Source: Pollenia angustigena (taxonomy: Eukaryota; Arthropoda; Insecta; Diptera; Polleniidae). From it: a stretch of DNA of 64,000 bases. Positions 22,976 to 32,824 of this stretch are shown in pieces. Every line of letters starts with the position of its first letter. Within the stretch, counting starts at the first letter, position 1. The notes beneath the pieces were generated by a model. The model was not told where the DNA came from, made no database searches, and saw only the letters and a list, made by a program, of their open reading frames with translations. The DNA is taken from assembly GCA_930367215.1 (NCBI GenBank), contig OV884056.1, positions 51,832,308 to 51,896,307 of the forward strand. Reading direction: 5' to 3'. The position numbers were made by a program, and so were the translations under genes.

Positions 22976-24087
22976 AGAGTAGCTCGAACAGCTGGGTCTA
23001 TTAAGCATAAGATACAATGTTAAACGGTTAAATAAACAAATTAATAAATGAATAAAAGTAATATAAGAGTAATGAAATATTCTATAATTTTTTTGTAACT
23101 AATAAATAAATAATTACAAGAGAAAAAGAGTTTTAAATACATGAATGTTTTTTATATACACAATTTGGTTTAATGGAAAAAGTGTAACGTCCGTAACAGA
23201 CAAAAATTAAGATTTAACAGGACTACTTAGCCTTATTTTCTAAGATGGATTGATATGTTCGTATATTCCACTTAAGTTTTTGTATTTGGAGTTTTTTTGT
23301 TTATTATGCAAAATTAGCTGAAAAATGTGCAAATGCACATACGCCTCAAAGTCGACTTCCATTTTTTGTAACGTCCGTTACGGAACTTTAAGCTAGCATA
23401 ACTTTTTTTCAAAAACAGTTAACCTTTAAGTTTAAAACACGTTTTAAAATACTCCCAAAGAACTGCATTTTGCAAAAAATTTCATGAAAATATTCCAATG
23501 CTAACGCCAGCTGTGTCAATCTTAACAATCAAATTTGCGTGCGAATGTAACGTCCGTAACGCAGGATTTGCCCATATTATCATATTCAACCATAACATTT
23601 TTAAAGACAACCATAATATGGTTGTGGGTTCTTGATGGTGGACTAATTGAACCATAATATGGTTGTCGCTGACAATTATATGGTTATATTAAACATAATA
23701 TGTTTAAAATTTTCTCTAAAAATAGTTTGGTTGGAGGTGACCATATTTAAGCATGTTTTTTATCTACGTGTAGTCTCTAATGGAGTTTTATAATGAGGAT
23801 TCATCAATGCAATGCAATTTACCTGTTTGTTTGCTGATTTCTTGTTATAGATACATTGGGGATATATTTTAAACGTAAAACGATCTGATATTTATGCAAA
23901 AACGCATAGAATTGCCCCATAAAATCGGGCGATATGCAATCGACATATGTGAGTAAAATCGATCGATTTCAAAACTAACGGTTTTTAAAGGTGTGATGAT
24001 TTCCGAGCTACTTGAATATCCATTTCTGAATTAAAGTCTTTATATTTTGTTAAAAATACAGTAGAGCTAACTTTTAAGCAGCCATTT

Positions 24088-24290
24088 AACATAGTGCAAT
24101 TCCGTTCGGAAACGGAATTCATTCCGTATTTTGGTGCTTCAGAAAATGACGAAAAAAATATTCGGAATGAAACCATTTCTGTTTTCATGAACGGAATGGG
24201 AGTGTATCTGAATGACCAAAAAACAATCAAAATACACTTTCTATCAATAAACAAATATGTTTTCTTCGATGCCGAACGGAATTGTACTCT
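24088..24290. repeat. Short inverted-repeat element with CGGAATT motifs
   Basis: AGTGCAATTCCGTTCGG near 24,094 is inverted as CCGAACGGAATTGTACTCTG near 24,272. The interior repeats CGGAAT-type words in both orientations. It is about 200 bp with no clear target duplication. Probable MITE. Confidence 0.45.
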
Positions 24291-24520
24291 GTGACAAGGC
24301 TGATAATTCTAAATGAAAAAGAATTTACTGTCTTTATATTTATATATATATATATATATATACTAGCAGACCCAGCAAACGTTTTTGTGTCATATAACTT
24401 ATTTCTAGTGAAAGAAAGAGGAATAAGCGCTTTATACTATGAACGGCGATGAAAAAAACAATACCATTTATTTCTGTTCGTTACATATTCAAAAGTTAAA
24501 AATAAAAAAGTGATGTATTT

Positions 24521-25111
24521 ATACCCACACCACAATAGTGGAAAGGGTATTATGCATTTGTGCTGATGTGTGTAACGCCTTAAAATATTGGTCCTAGACC
24601 CACCTAAAAGTATACCGATCGTCTTAGAATCACTTTCTGAGTCGAACTAACGATGTCCGTCCGGCTGGCTGGCAGGCTGGCTGGCTGGCTGTCCATGTAA
24701 CCTTGTGCGCAAAGTACAGGTCGCAATTTTGGAGATAATTTGCTGAAATTTGGGTCATGGGTTCTTATTGGCACCAGGACCAAGCCTATTGAAAATGGGC
24801 TGACCACGAGGGAAGATAGGGGGAAATTTCTTCCTCTCAGAAACTATTAAACCGATTTCAATGAAATTTAAAACATAGATAGAACCATATCTATATGGAC
24901 ACAAAATGTATTCATTTTTTTAAAAAATAGGACCACGAGGGGAGATAGGGGGCAATTTCTGCCTCTTACAAACTTTCAAACCGATTTTCATGAAGTTTAT
25001 AAACAGATACATCTCTATTTATGTGGACACATAAGCATGATGTGTTTTTAAATACTGTGGTGTAGGGTATCATATGGTCGGGCTTGACCGACTATACTTT
25101 TTTACTTGTTT
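24521..25111 (+). repeat. Dispersed fly repeat, GGGTAT...GACCGACTATACTTT family, copy 1
   Basis: It starts ATACCCACACCACAATAGTGG and ends TCGGGCTTGACCGACTATAC followed by TTACTTGTTTT. Inside is a GGCTGGCT microsatellite. Other copies are at 36930-37125 (partial, minus), 44276-45010 (minus) and 52106-52402 (internally deleted). It is non-coding. The family is abundant enough to have four copies here; I do not know its class. Confidence 0.7.
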
Positions 25112-25188
25112 TTATTCTGAAGTATGAAAATCAAACAGAGATAATCAATTTTCATCACGAAAAGCAAATGCGTGTACGATATTTTTTG

Positions 25189-25413
25189 TCAGTCCGTCTT
25201 TAGCCAACACAAATAAGCTCGATGGCTTGCCGACGCGAGAACATGCCACGTATAATTGTTCGAGTATGGTGTTTCCAAATCTAAGCCGCGATCAGACATC
25301 GTTTTTTGGCTATGCGACTTATTAATTGTCATTGCAAATGACAATCTAAAAGGAAATTGAACGTGTTTAAGTTCAATTCGGACGTCTATGGGAATTATCG
25401 GAGTTCGTAACAA
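25189..25413 (-). pseudogene. Helitron helicase C-terminal fragment
   Basis: The 74-codon minus-strand ORF contains TPIIPIDVRIELKHVQFPFR and LSFAMTINKSHSQ, which match the Helitron PIF1-like helicase block FP-RLSFAMTINKSQGQ near its C-terminus. The glutamines expected after INKS are partly replaced (SHSQ), and the following LY-A-SRV block is frayed (WHVLASASH). No N-terminal helicase or Rep nuclease region is visible, so it is a fragment. Confidence 0.75.
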
Positions 25414-25597
25414 TTAGCAAAACATTTTCGTCTCGGAATTAACCATTCAAAATGGTAGCTTCGATAAAGTTTTTCACCAATTTTTAAAAGACCAACCGTG
25501 TACCATGGTACAGCCGTGTTGAGTTCAGATTCCGAAGTAGAAAAACAGGAGAAAAAAAAATACAAACAATTTTCAAGAGAATCGGTTAATTAATTAA

Positions 25598-25820
25598 TGG
25601 TGTTTTCTTTTCTACAAAAAATTTGACATTTTATTTCATTTTATTTAAAAAAAAAATGCAATTTGGAGTCTATTTCTTAAAAATTTTGCTCTCGAAAAGG
25701 ATGGGTTGTTTTATTCTAAAAAACTCATCCTTTTTTGGAAGCAAAATTTTTATGAAACATACACTAAATTGCATTTGTTTAAATAAAATATCACACTTTT
25801 TTGCATAAAAGAAAACACCA
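25598..25820. repeat. 223-bp palindromic MITE, TAA duplication (copy 1 of 3)
   Basis: The ends TGGTGTTTTCTTTTCTACA are inverted, and the arms are complementary along most of the length, meeting at a short centre in CTCATCC/GGATGGG. TAA flanks both sides (25595-25597 and 25821-25823). Copies 2 and 3 are at 29093-29311 and 47861-48070. A 3-bp TAA duplication suggests PIF/Harbinger mobilisation. Confidence 0.8.
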
Positions 25821-26545
25821 TAAGAAGGTATAGGAGGGGGTGCTTTTACCATTTTTGCTGCAATTTAAGCCGTAAATGTTCAAATTTATAGCCTTTAGTT
25901 CCTTCAAGACTTGAAACTATCATCGGATAATAATTTAAGAAGACATGGGTAGAGGAAGCTTTTACCCGTTTTGCGCTATTTGACGCCCTAAATCTTGTAA
26001 TATTCAAAAAATTTATATCTTAAAGTTCCTTTAGATGTTAAAGTGTCTGTATGGCAAATTTTAAGAAAACCGGTTGATCAGTTAAGAGTATAAAGGGAGA
26101 GGGAGCTTTTACTCCTCTTGTCCTATTTCGCGCCCTAAATAATAAATTTTATAGGCTTTACTACCTTCCAGATGTTACACTAATTGCTCGACAAATTTCA
26201 AGAAAATCGGTTGATTAGTTAAGAAGATAAAGGAAGGGGAAGCTTATACCCGTTTGCCCTATTCTACGACTTTTACGAATGGGATTGTACACATACATCG
26301 TTTAGTAACTATTCAAGTGACAATAAAAAATTATAATATGGAAAATGGACGGAGTTTTGTTGATATTTGTATGGGAATATACAGGAAAATCTAAATGCCA
26401 TATATCCGGAACCACTGGAACGAATTTGTGTAAACGTCACATAAACCCTCTACCGACTATCCCCAACGTGTCCTTGGTTAAAGTCGGTGGAGCCGTTTTT
26501 GCAGTTAGCGGTAACATCAAAGTGTACACTTCGTTTTATATATGT

Positions 26546-28789
26546 AGTATTATAAAATAAAATTTAATAAATATTCTAGAATATTTTTGCTTCCGGTTAG
26601 CATTAGAGCTTTGCCCAAAATTTTGTTGGTTAGAACAACAGCGAACACGGTTTTAGTGAACTCCTAGTCTTAAGCCTTTTGACGCGGTGTCTGTCATTTT
26701 GGTGACGGCGACAAAAACAGGAACATTTTTTGCTAAACTGCATTTGAACTACAAACGCGTAGAACATGATCGAAAATAAGTATGCATGCATGTATGTCTA
26801 CGTACATAAATGCAATTTACAAACAAGCTTTGCACATATAGAGTAAAACATGCACTTGTATGCAAATACGTTGTTTGAATTTTAAAGCAAAAAAATTGCT
26901 ACATTTTTTCTGCTATAGAAATTGCATTGAAATATGCTGCGTTATTTCGATGTCTTTTTTTTCTTTTTGCCTCATTTTTATGTTTTTGATTTTGGTTTGT
27001 AAAATCCTCCATTTGTTTTGGGTTTGCATCCTATGCAACTTAATAATAGCGACAACAGCAACTAGGATAAAAAAATACTAACACATACACGAACAAACAG
27101 ACATGTAGACAAAAATCTCACCCAGTTAAAAGTGTGAGTGTGTTTTGTAGTTTGTTTGTGGCTGTAGTTGTTGCTGTTGCTGCATCTGTGGCAGTCAGTA
27201 GTTGTTGGTTATTAAAAATGCGCGCTTGCGTTTCAAATAAAACTAAAAAAAAAGCAAATTGCAAAAAAAAAAGGAAGAAGAAAATTAAAAAGCATCATAC
27301 AGAAAAAAATGTGCAAAAATGCTCCGCCTCCAAAATAGAACACGGTAAGTAAGATGCGTGCGGTGGCTTTAAAACCATACAATCACCCAGTGTCAGCACT
27401 TGGATTGTATGTAAATGGAATTGCATAAAATTCCATTGATGCAACCAACGTATTTGTTGCACTGATGCCATGTTTGTGTTGGCAAATGAGTGCAGTGGAG
27501 GAAGCGAATATGTACGAGTTACTTTTGCAATTGTTTTGGCCCAACTATTTCTCTATTGCCAATGTAATTTGCAATAAAATTGCCTCAAACTTATACATCA
27601 AAGCCTAAAGCTTAATATATTTTCGTTGTTGTATTACTTGCTTACGTTAATGTTAAAAAAAAAATAAAAATAAAAAAACACATACTTTCATTCAAACAAA
27701 TAACTTTTGTCAATGTTTAACTTAGTGTTGTAGTTGTTGTTACATCATTATCTATGATTGACCATCGAAGCCAACTGTAATCCCACTATCATCTGCATCA
27801 TCTACTTAAATTTCCTGTATGTTTAAAACAAATTTATATAATTATTATAAAAAATTAATGTTTATTAAAAAAAAAACGGTGAACTCAAGGAAGAAAAAAG
27901 AAATCCTTTTATTTATTTTACCTTTGAAGCTTAACTGTGCGAGGATTGTCAATTAAACCAAAATTGGGTTCTTAACCGAACCGAGTCCAGACATGAAACA
28001 TCAGCGAATATTTTTAATAGATTTTGAAAAGAAAAAGTCTCAACACGAACTGGGTAGTCAGCGATGAACAATTTGCTATTGAACAAGGATAAGATTTGGA
28101 CTATAAAACGTAAAAACACTACCAGAAGCATCACGGTTGGCCCTTATGCGGCGAAATGGATAGATATCAGCTTGATTATCTAGGACTGTTTGATCAGCTT
28201 GATTTTCTAGAACTGTTTGAAATTAAATAAAAAAGTAGTAGAGAGTTGTGCATTATTGCTGGACACCATTTCATCTTTAGCGGCAGCCCGAACTCACATT
28301 TAAAGTAAGTTGGTTTATTCCTCATGAAAAATATAAAAAAGCTCTCACTAAGTCCAACACATTACCTGAGACAATACTAACAGCCCATATTTGCAGTAAA
28401 TATCGAAATATATGGCAATATCAGAGGCAACATACCATGTCGTAGGTATTATTAACCAAAACAGTTGCCATTGCCTCAAAAAGTGACATTAAAACGTCCA
28501 CCATTATTCTGCATTTCTATTATGTTCCCTTATTCAGTTACGCATCAATCGAAACAACGTATTCCAACAATAAACTGTATCGAGAGAAAAATAAGGAAAC
28601 AAGATTTTCCGTTTTGCTTTGAAACGTATGAAAACGGAACAAAAACAATTAGCAATTTTGTAAACTTTTATAAAAAAAAAAAAAAAAAAATAAGTGCAAA
28701 AAACTGTGATACATATACGAAACTAATAAAATAAGGAAACTTTTAATATTTATAGTGAAAAAGATAATTAAACAAATTTGCCAGCTTTT
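26546..28789. other. Non-coding stretch with a possible untranslated exon
   Basis: Around 27,134-27,345 the plus strand has a long open stretch with GTTGTTGCTG-type repeats and Lys codons, ending at ACACGGTAAGTAAG, a very good splice donor at 27345. This could be the end of a non-coding or 5' exon of a host gene, but no acceptor, start or homologous domain supports it. Sequence after it (27,350-28,460) is featureless. A 27-bp near-duplicate (CAGCTTGATT-TCTAG-ACTG) is at about 28,169-28,221. Confidence 0.3.
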
Positions 28790-29783
28790 CGTACTACTCT
28801 GGTGCAATTAAAAAACTTGATAAAACGTGCTATAGAAGGATCTATGAAAATTATGTGTGAAACAAAATATCGGCCAAATGCTCGTCACGGCTTCGGTGGC
28901 ATACCTCTATCCGAGGGTTCATATTTTAAATGACTCTGAGACATAATTGAGATGCAGTGTCGCTAATGCGCCGAATTATCTCATCATTTAGCTCTTGAAT
29001 TGTTCTTGGATTATTGACGTAAACTTTTTCTTTTAAATACTCCCAAAGAAAGAAGTCCAATGGTGTCAAATGACATGATCGTGGCCAATTAATGGTGTTT
29101 TCTTTTCTACAAAAAAATTTGACATTTTATTTAAAAAAAACAAATGCAATTTGGTGTCTGTTTCTTAAAAATTTTGCTCCCGAAAAGGGTGGCTTGTTTT
29201 ATTTCAAAAAACTCACCCTTTTCGGGAGCTAATTTTTCAAGAAACAGACACTAAGTTGCATTTTTGTAAATTAAATGTCACATTTTTTTGTAGAAAAAAA
29301 AAAAAACACCATAACATTGCCACGACGTGAGATAACACGGCCATTGAATTTCTGGCACAAAAGTAACATTGTTTCGTTGGCTGCGTGGCAAGTGGCACCA
29401 TCGTCCATATCCTTAATTTCCGGCCATTATCTTGTTGCGGATGCGAACACCATCTTCGAAGAAGTACAGCCCGATAACGCGGCCAGCCCATAAACCGCAC
29501 CAAACAGTCACTCTTTGTGGGTGCATCGGCTTTTAAATAATCATGTGGATTCTCATTTGCCCAACTGCGGCAAATCTGCTTGTTAACGAATCCATTGAGG
29601 TTAAAGTATGCTTCGTCGCTGAAGATGATTTTCTTTGTTTTGTAAGGTCACCATTCACTTCAGTCTGTTCAACCAACCATTGAATTTGTGAACCTGTAAA
29701 TTGTTGAATTTGTCAAACACTGAAACAAAGAAATGTCCAATTAAGTTTGGCAAAAATCGTGCATTTTGGTTGGACCACCCTTT
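28790..29783 (-). mobile_element. DD41D-type mariner, deleted copy interrupted by a MITE
   Basis: The minus-strand start AAAGGGTGGTCCAACCAAAA at 29783 is the family TIR. Coding fragments follow in order: IIFSDEAYFNLNGFVNKQ (first catalytic Asp present), CRSWANENPH, then MDDGATCHAANET (second Asp present). After the MITE come CDLTPLDFFLWG-like sequence and HLADILFHT. The helix-turn-helix region is deleted, frames shift and the far TIR is lost. The MITE insertion at 29093-29311 carries TAA duplications. Confidence 0.7.
29093..29311. repeat. 219-bp palindromic MITE, TAA duplication (copy 2 of 3)
   Basis: It has the same ends and palindromic arms as copy 1. TAA lies at 29090-29092 and 29312-29314. 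The interrupted mariner gives the empty site (GGCAATGT-TAATTGGCC on the minus strand), so the insertion and its 3-bp duplication are directly visible. The arms carry CCCGAAAAGGGTG and CACCCTTTTCGGG. Confidence 0.85.
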
Positions 29784-30249
29784 GAACAAAATTAAAACGA
29801 AACGCAGAATACTAAAGTTGCCAAACGAAGAAATTATCGATCCTATTCGAAACGCAAAATAAGTCTGGTTATGGGAAATTTAAACTCAAAAGTTGGCTCC
29901 GATAACATCAATATAAAATCAATTTTGGGAGTAGAATGATAACAACGTCGTGCTACTTATATACCTCTGTATGAGTAACGCATTAGTTATTGAGGGTTCT
30001 AATTTTCACATTGTAAATTCAAAAATATCCATGGTAATCTACAGATTGTATTTTACGTAATCTGAAAGCTTTTGCGATACTTGGTGAATATAAAGACAGT
30101 CTACCACCAGCTTTTAGTCGGTACAATTTGGATAAGATCAATTGTAAAGTACTGGTAAAACGTTATCAGGAAAAAATTAAATTTTAATTGTAAGAATCGC
30201 CCCTTGATTTCAGATAGCCCTCATACAAACTTCTTTTCGTAGTCTTCCT
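29784..30249. other. No recognisable feature
   Basis: AT-rich sequence without ORFs, repeats or motifs that I can support. Confidence 0.55.
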
Positions 30250-30665
30250 CTGCAAGAATAGACAGTCAATTGATTTTGCAATCAGTTAGAAGTATAAAAA
30301 CAGCGGTGGGGTATTTTAAAACCATGGGAGATAAGGCCATGATGGCTTTATCTCTTATTCAAAAGGGAGATAAAGTCTTTTATTTTTTTTGTTCATTTGA
30401 ATGGGAGATAAAGCCATCATGGCCTTAGCTCACATTAGCGATATTAGAAAATGGCTTTATCTCTCATTTCAGTTTTGAAGAACTTTTGCATTTTACATTG
30501 ATTAATAGTTTTCACTTCCGAAAACACTAAAGTCAAGTATTGAAATCTGGCTTCGCATAGTAAAGTTTTTCTGCGTGGCGGCCTGCGGCCGCGTTTAGGG
30601 GTTTTTTCCTTCAGTAGGACACGGCAGGTGGCTTCACTGAATTAAGTTTTCCTGCGGGCGTCACA
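30250..30665. repeat. Repeat with inverted GGAGATAAAGCCAT words
   Basis: Between 30,325 and 30,470 the words GGGAGATAA-GCCAT and ATGGCTTTATCTC recur in both orientations, followed by a GC-rich segment ending CCTGCGGGCGTCA. The composition and motif resemble the element at 39533-40026. CAAGAATA occurs near both possible ends (about 30,251 and 30,664), a possible 8-bp duplication, but the TIRs are weak. Confidence 0.4.
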
Positions 30666-30973
30666 AGAATAAAAAAATGTTTTTCAATGATAACTAACAC
30701 ACTGGAGACTTATAAAGACAAAAAATTGCATCGTAGAAAAACACTCGAAACTGCCCCTTATATAAAAGACGGGAATATCAACTTCCTTATTAAAAAATAT
30801 GATCAGCTTAAAGGCTGGAAGGAGTTGTTTTTTTCTCCGCTGCCAAAAATGAACAAACACAAGTCATCGACTCAACGACAAAACAAAAGAAATCCAATAT
30901 AAAAAGTTATTATTTGAGGCATTGCTGACCTCATCCCAAATATGTGTTTGGGCTCATATTAAGGAAGCCTATA

Positions 30974-31746
30974 CCCATGTTCTGTAACTTTGGTGAGAAC
31001 TTCTCGCATCGAAAAGATGTAAAACAAAATATTCAATCGTTTCTCGAAAAGTGAGAAAAAATTTGTCTGTAACTCGTGCCGAAAACTATCAAAAGCGATT
31101 GCGTCGTTACGTTATATATGCCATAATATTCCAGCCGAAGCCGATGTGAAATTGCTGGCGTTCAGATCGCCAATCACACATATTGTTGACGGCGGCCAAA
31201 ATTTACTAAAATTGAAATATTTTTAGCGAAGGTGTCCAAAATACAACCGTCAACCGGCTATACCACATAATGTAAAGTGCGTCTTTAATGTTTTTGTTTT
31301 TACAAAACAAATTTGAAAATATTCGCATAATTTTCTAAAATAAAGAAAAATAATTTAACAATAAAAAAATTTGCCATGAACAAAATATTTATCAGACTTT
31401 TTCTGTAAATTTGCGAGTAATTTCCGTACGTGACAGATATTATTCACCATAATGTTATAGACGCAGTTGATAACTAATATGCATGTGGCAGTGTAAATAA
31501 AACTGAACTAGCAACATAAAATAAAGTAATTTGTTTTTTCTCTAGTTGTACATTTTGAGTTGACAAAAAATCAACCCATCGTAGTCGGGACTGTTAAAAA
31601 AAGATAAACTCACTGATTATAGTTTTTGCACATTTAAACGAAACCTTGTTGAGAAAAAAGTGGTTTGTTTCAATTTATGGCATTTTTGTTTAATTTCTTA
31701 CATTTCAATCGAAAAGTGTCTCAACACGAGAGTTACAGAACATGGG
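30974..31746. mobile_element. Inverted-repeat element, CATGTTCTGTAACT ends (copy B)
   Basis: The ends are perfect 16-bp inverted CCCATGTTCTGTAACT. Interior segments match copy A (13436-14065) in reverse orientation. There is no coding sequence and no clear target duplication. It is a non-autonomous element of an unassigned family. Confidence 0.65.
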
Positions 31747-31835
31747 CACTAGAAGACATTCAGAATTTCTAATGAATTTAACGAAGCCATAATAACTTTG
31801 CCAAACAAGTGCGATATGACACAAGAATTTTTTTT

Positions 31836-32090
31836 ATAAATATTTTATTTTAAATTCTTTTTTAATTCCCTAGGCTAATCCCGCGAAGCCTTGTCTGCAG
31901 GGGCGAAACCAGAGTCTCTGGCGGGAATCGAACCCGCAAACCCGGCGCTGATAGACTAGCTCACAAACAGCTAGCTTACCGGGGAACTCAAAGGAAGGTG
32001 AGGCGGCCACCCTGGCAATTCCAGAGAGTTCAAGAACTCGGTTGGATCCCCAATTCGCCAGCAATTTGAATCTTAAAATAAAATTCGTTG
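31836..32090 (-). repeat. tRNA-derived SINE
   Basis: On the minus strand a B box, GGTTCGATTCC, sits in a perfect T-arm-like GCGGG/CCCGC stem, preceded by an A-box-like GTAAGCTAGCTG about 40 nt upstream. Downstream is a short unrelated body, then an A-rich tail (TTTAAAATAAAATATTTATAA). This is the layout of a tRNA-headed SINE rather than a functional tRNA, since the D-arm and anticodon arm do not fold well. Confidence 0.6.
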
Positions 32091-32824
32091 ACATCTTTTT
32101 ATTTATATAGAGTATCACAAAAAAATTCATTGAAATTTAGACAGAACAACGTCTGTAGGGTCAGCTTAATTTATATAAAATCGTTAACTTTACTGTTCCT
32201 TGTTTACAAAAAAAAAAAAAAAAACATTGGTAATTATATTATTGCTGTCAACCATGCAGCATCATGTCGCAAAGTTAAGTAGAAAATGCATTCAAACATT
32301 TTAGCCTTGTTTTGTTATCTATGCATTAAGTCTATATTTATATGAATATAGATACACACATATATACATGTATACATATGTACAAATATGTAAAATTTCT
32401 CTTTTATATAGATTTGTGTTTTTACAAGTGTATAGAGTTATTTATTAATTTACATATTCAATTCCGTTTGTGCATATTAGCGTTATCTGCATTAATTTTG
32501 CAAATGAAAAACATTTTTTTTGCACATACTTATTTTATAAAGTTGTTTTTATAGTTCTGTAAATTTAAAGTTAAAAATGCTAAATTTAAATGCCGATTAG
32601 AATAAGGCAAAATTTGTTTGTTAAAAGGCTTTGGGAAATTTTTATTACTCATTCCTTAGATAACGTATACAATTCGTTTGGATTGATAAAACAATTTTTA
32701 GCATTCGATGAAAAAATTGTATATATATTGTATTTAAATATCTGAAACATTCAGAGCAAAGTTAAAATATTAGAATAATTTTTTTGCCATAGTATATACA
32801 TAAACGTCAAGTTTTTTTCTGCAT

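Larger units (their letters stand above)
21357..23561 (+). repeat. Five TAACGTCCGTAACG motifs in one orientation
   Basis: The motif occurs at 21357-21370, 21524-21537, 23185-23198 (last base A), 23369-23382 (CGTTACG variant) and 23548-23561. Each contains a TAACG direct repeat. Two lie in the left and three in the right subterminal part of the 20984-23576 element. Subterminal repeated motifs of this kind often bind transposase; that role is inference. A related word, GTAACGTCTGTAAC, is near 13,541. Confidence 0.65.
20984..23576 (+). mobile_element. 2.6-kb DNA transposon of unassigned family, TTA target duplication
   Basis: The borders are fixed by the interrupted foldback copy. TTA is present on both sides (20981-20983 and 23577-23579). 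The ends CATGTGGGCTAATCC and the inverse of TATGGGCAAATCCTG are imperfect TIRs sharing TGGGC-AATCC. A 3-bp TTA/TAA duplication is typical of PIF/Harbinger. It carries five copies of TAACGTCCGTAACG-like motifs in subterminal zones and a decayed gene (22405-22975) for a basic protein that is not a recognisable PIF transposase. A TTAA MITE (21892-22338) has inserted into it. Confidence 0.65.
20776..23770. mobile_element. Foldback element (ACCATAATATGGT family) split in two by an insertion
   Basis: The left half (20776-20983) starts at AGAGAGAAAAAA and carries ATGTTTAAATATGGTC. The right half (23577-23770) ends in the inverse with TAGTTTGGTTGGAGGTGACC. Comparison with the intact copy at 6724-7209 shows the halves join as AAACAAATTA plus TCATATT, so the 2,593 bp between them are a later insertion with a TTA duplication. 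Confidence 0.75.
24363..26545 (-). mobile_element. Helitron relic with decayed helicase
   Basis: The left edge reads ACTAGCAGACCCAGCAAACG, which on the minus strand ends GGGTCTGCTAG-T, a Helitron 3' terminus. The right edge near 26,545 ends in a ATATATAAAACGAAGTGT-type start on the minus strand. Minus-strand helicase C-terminal sequence at 25189-25413 supports the call. The element is interrupted by a dispersed repeat (24521-25111) and a TAA-flanked MITE (25598-25820). From 25,840 to 26,260 three diverged ~125-bp units with GCTTTTACCC and CGCCCTAAAT recur. Confidence 0.65.
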
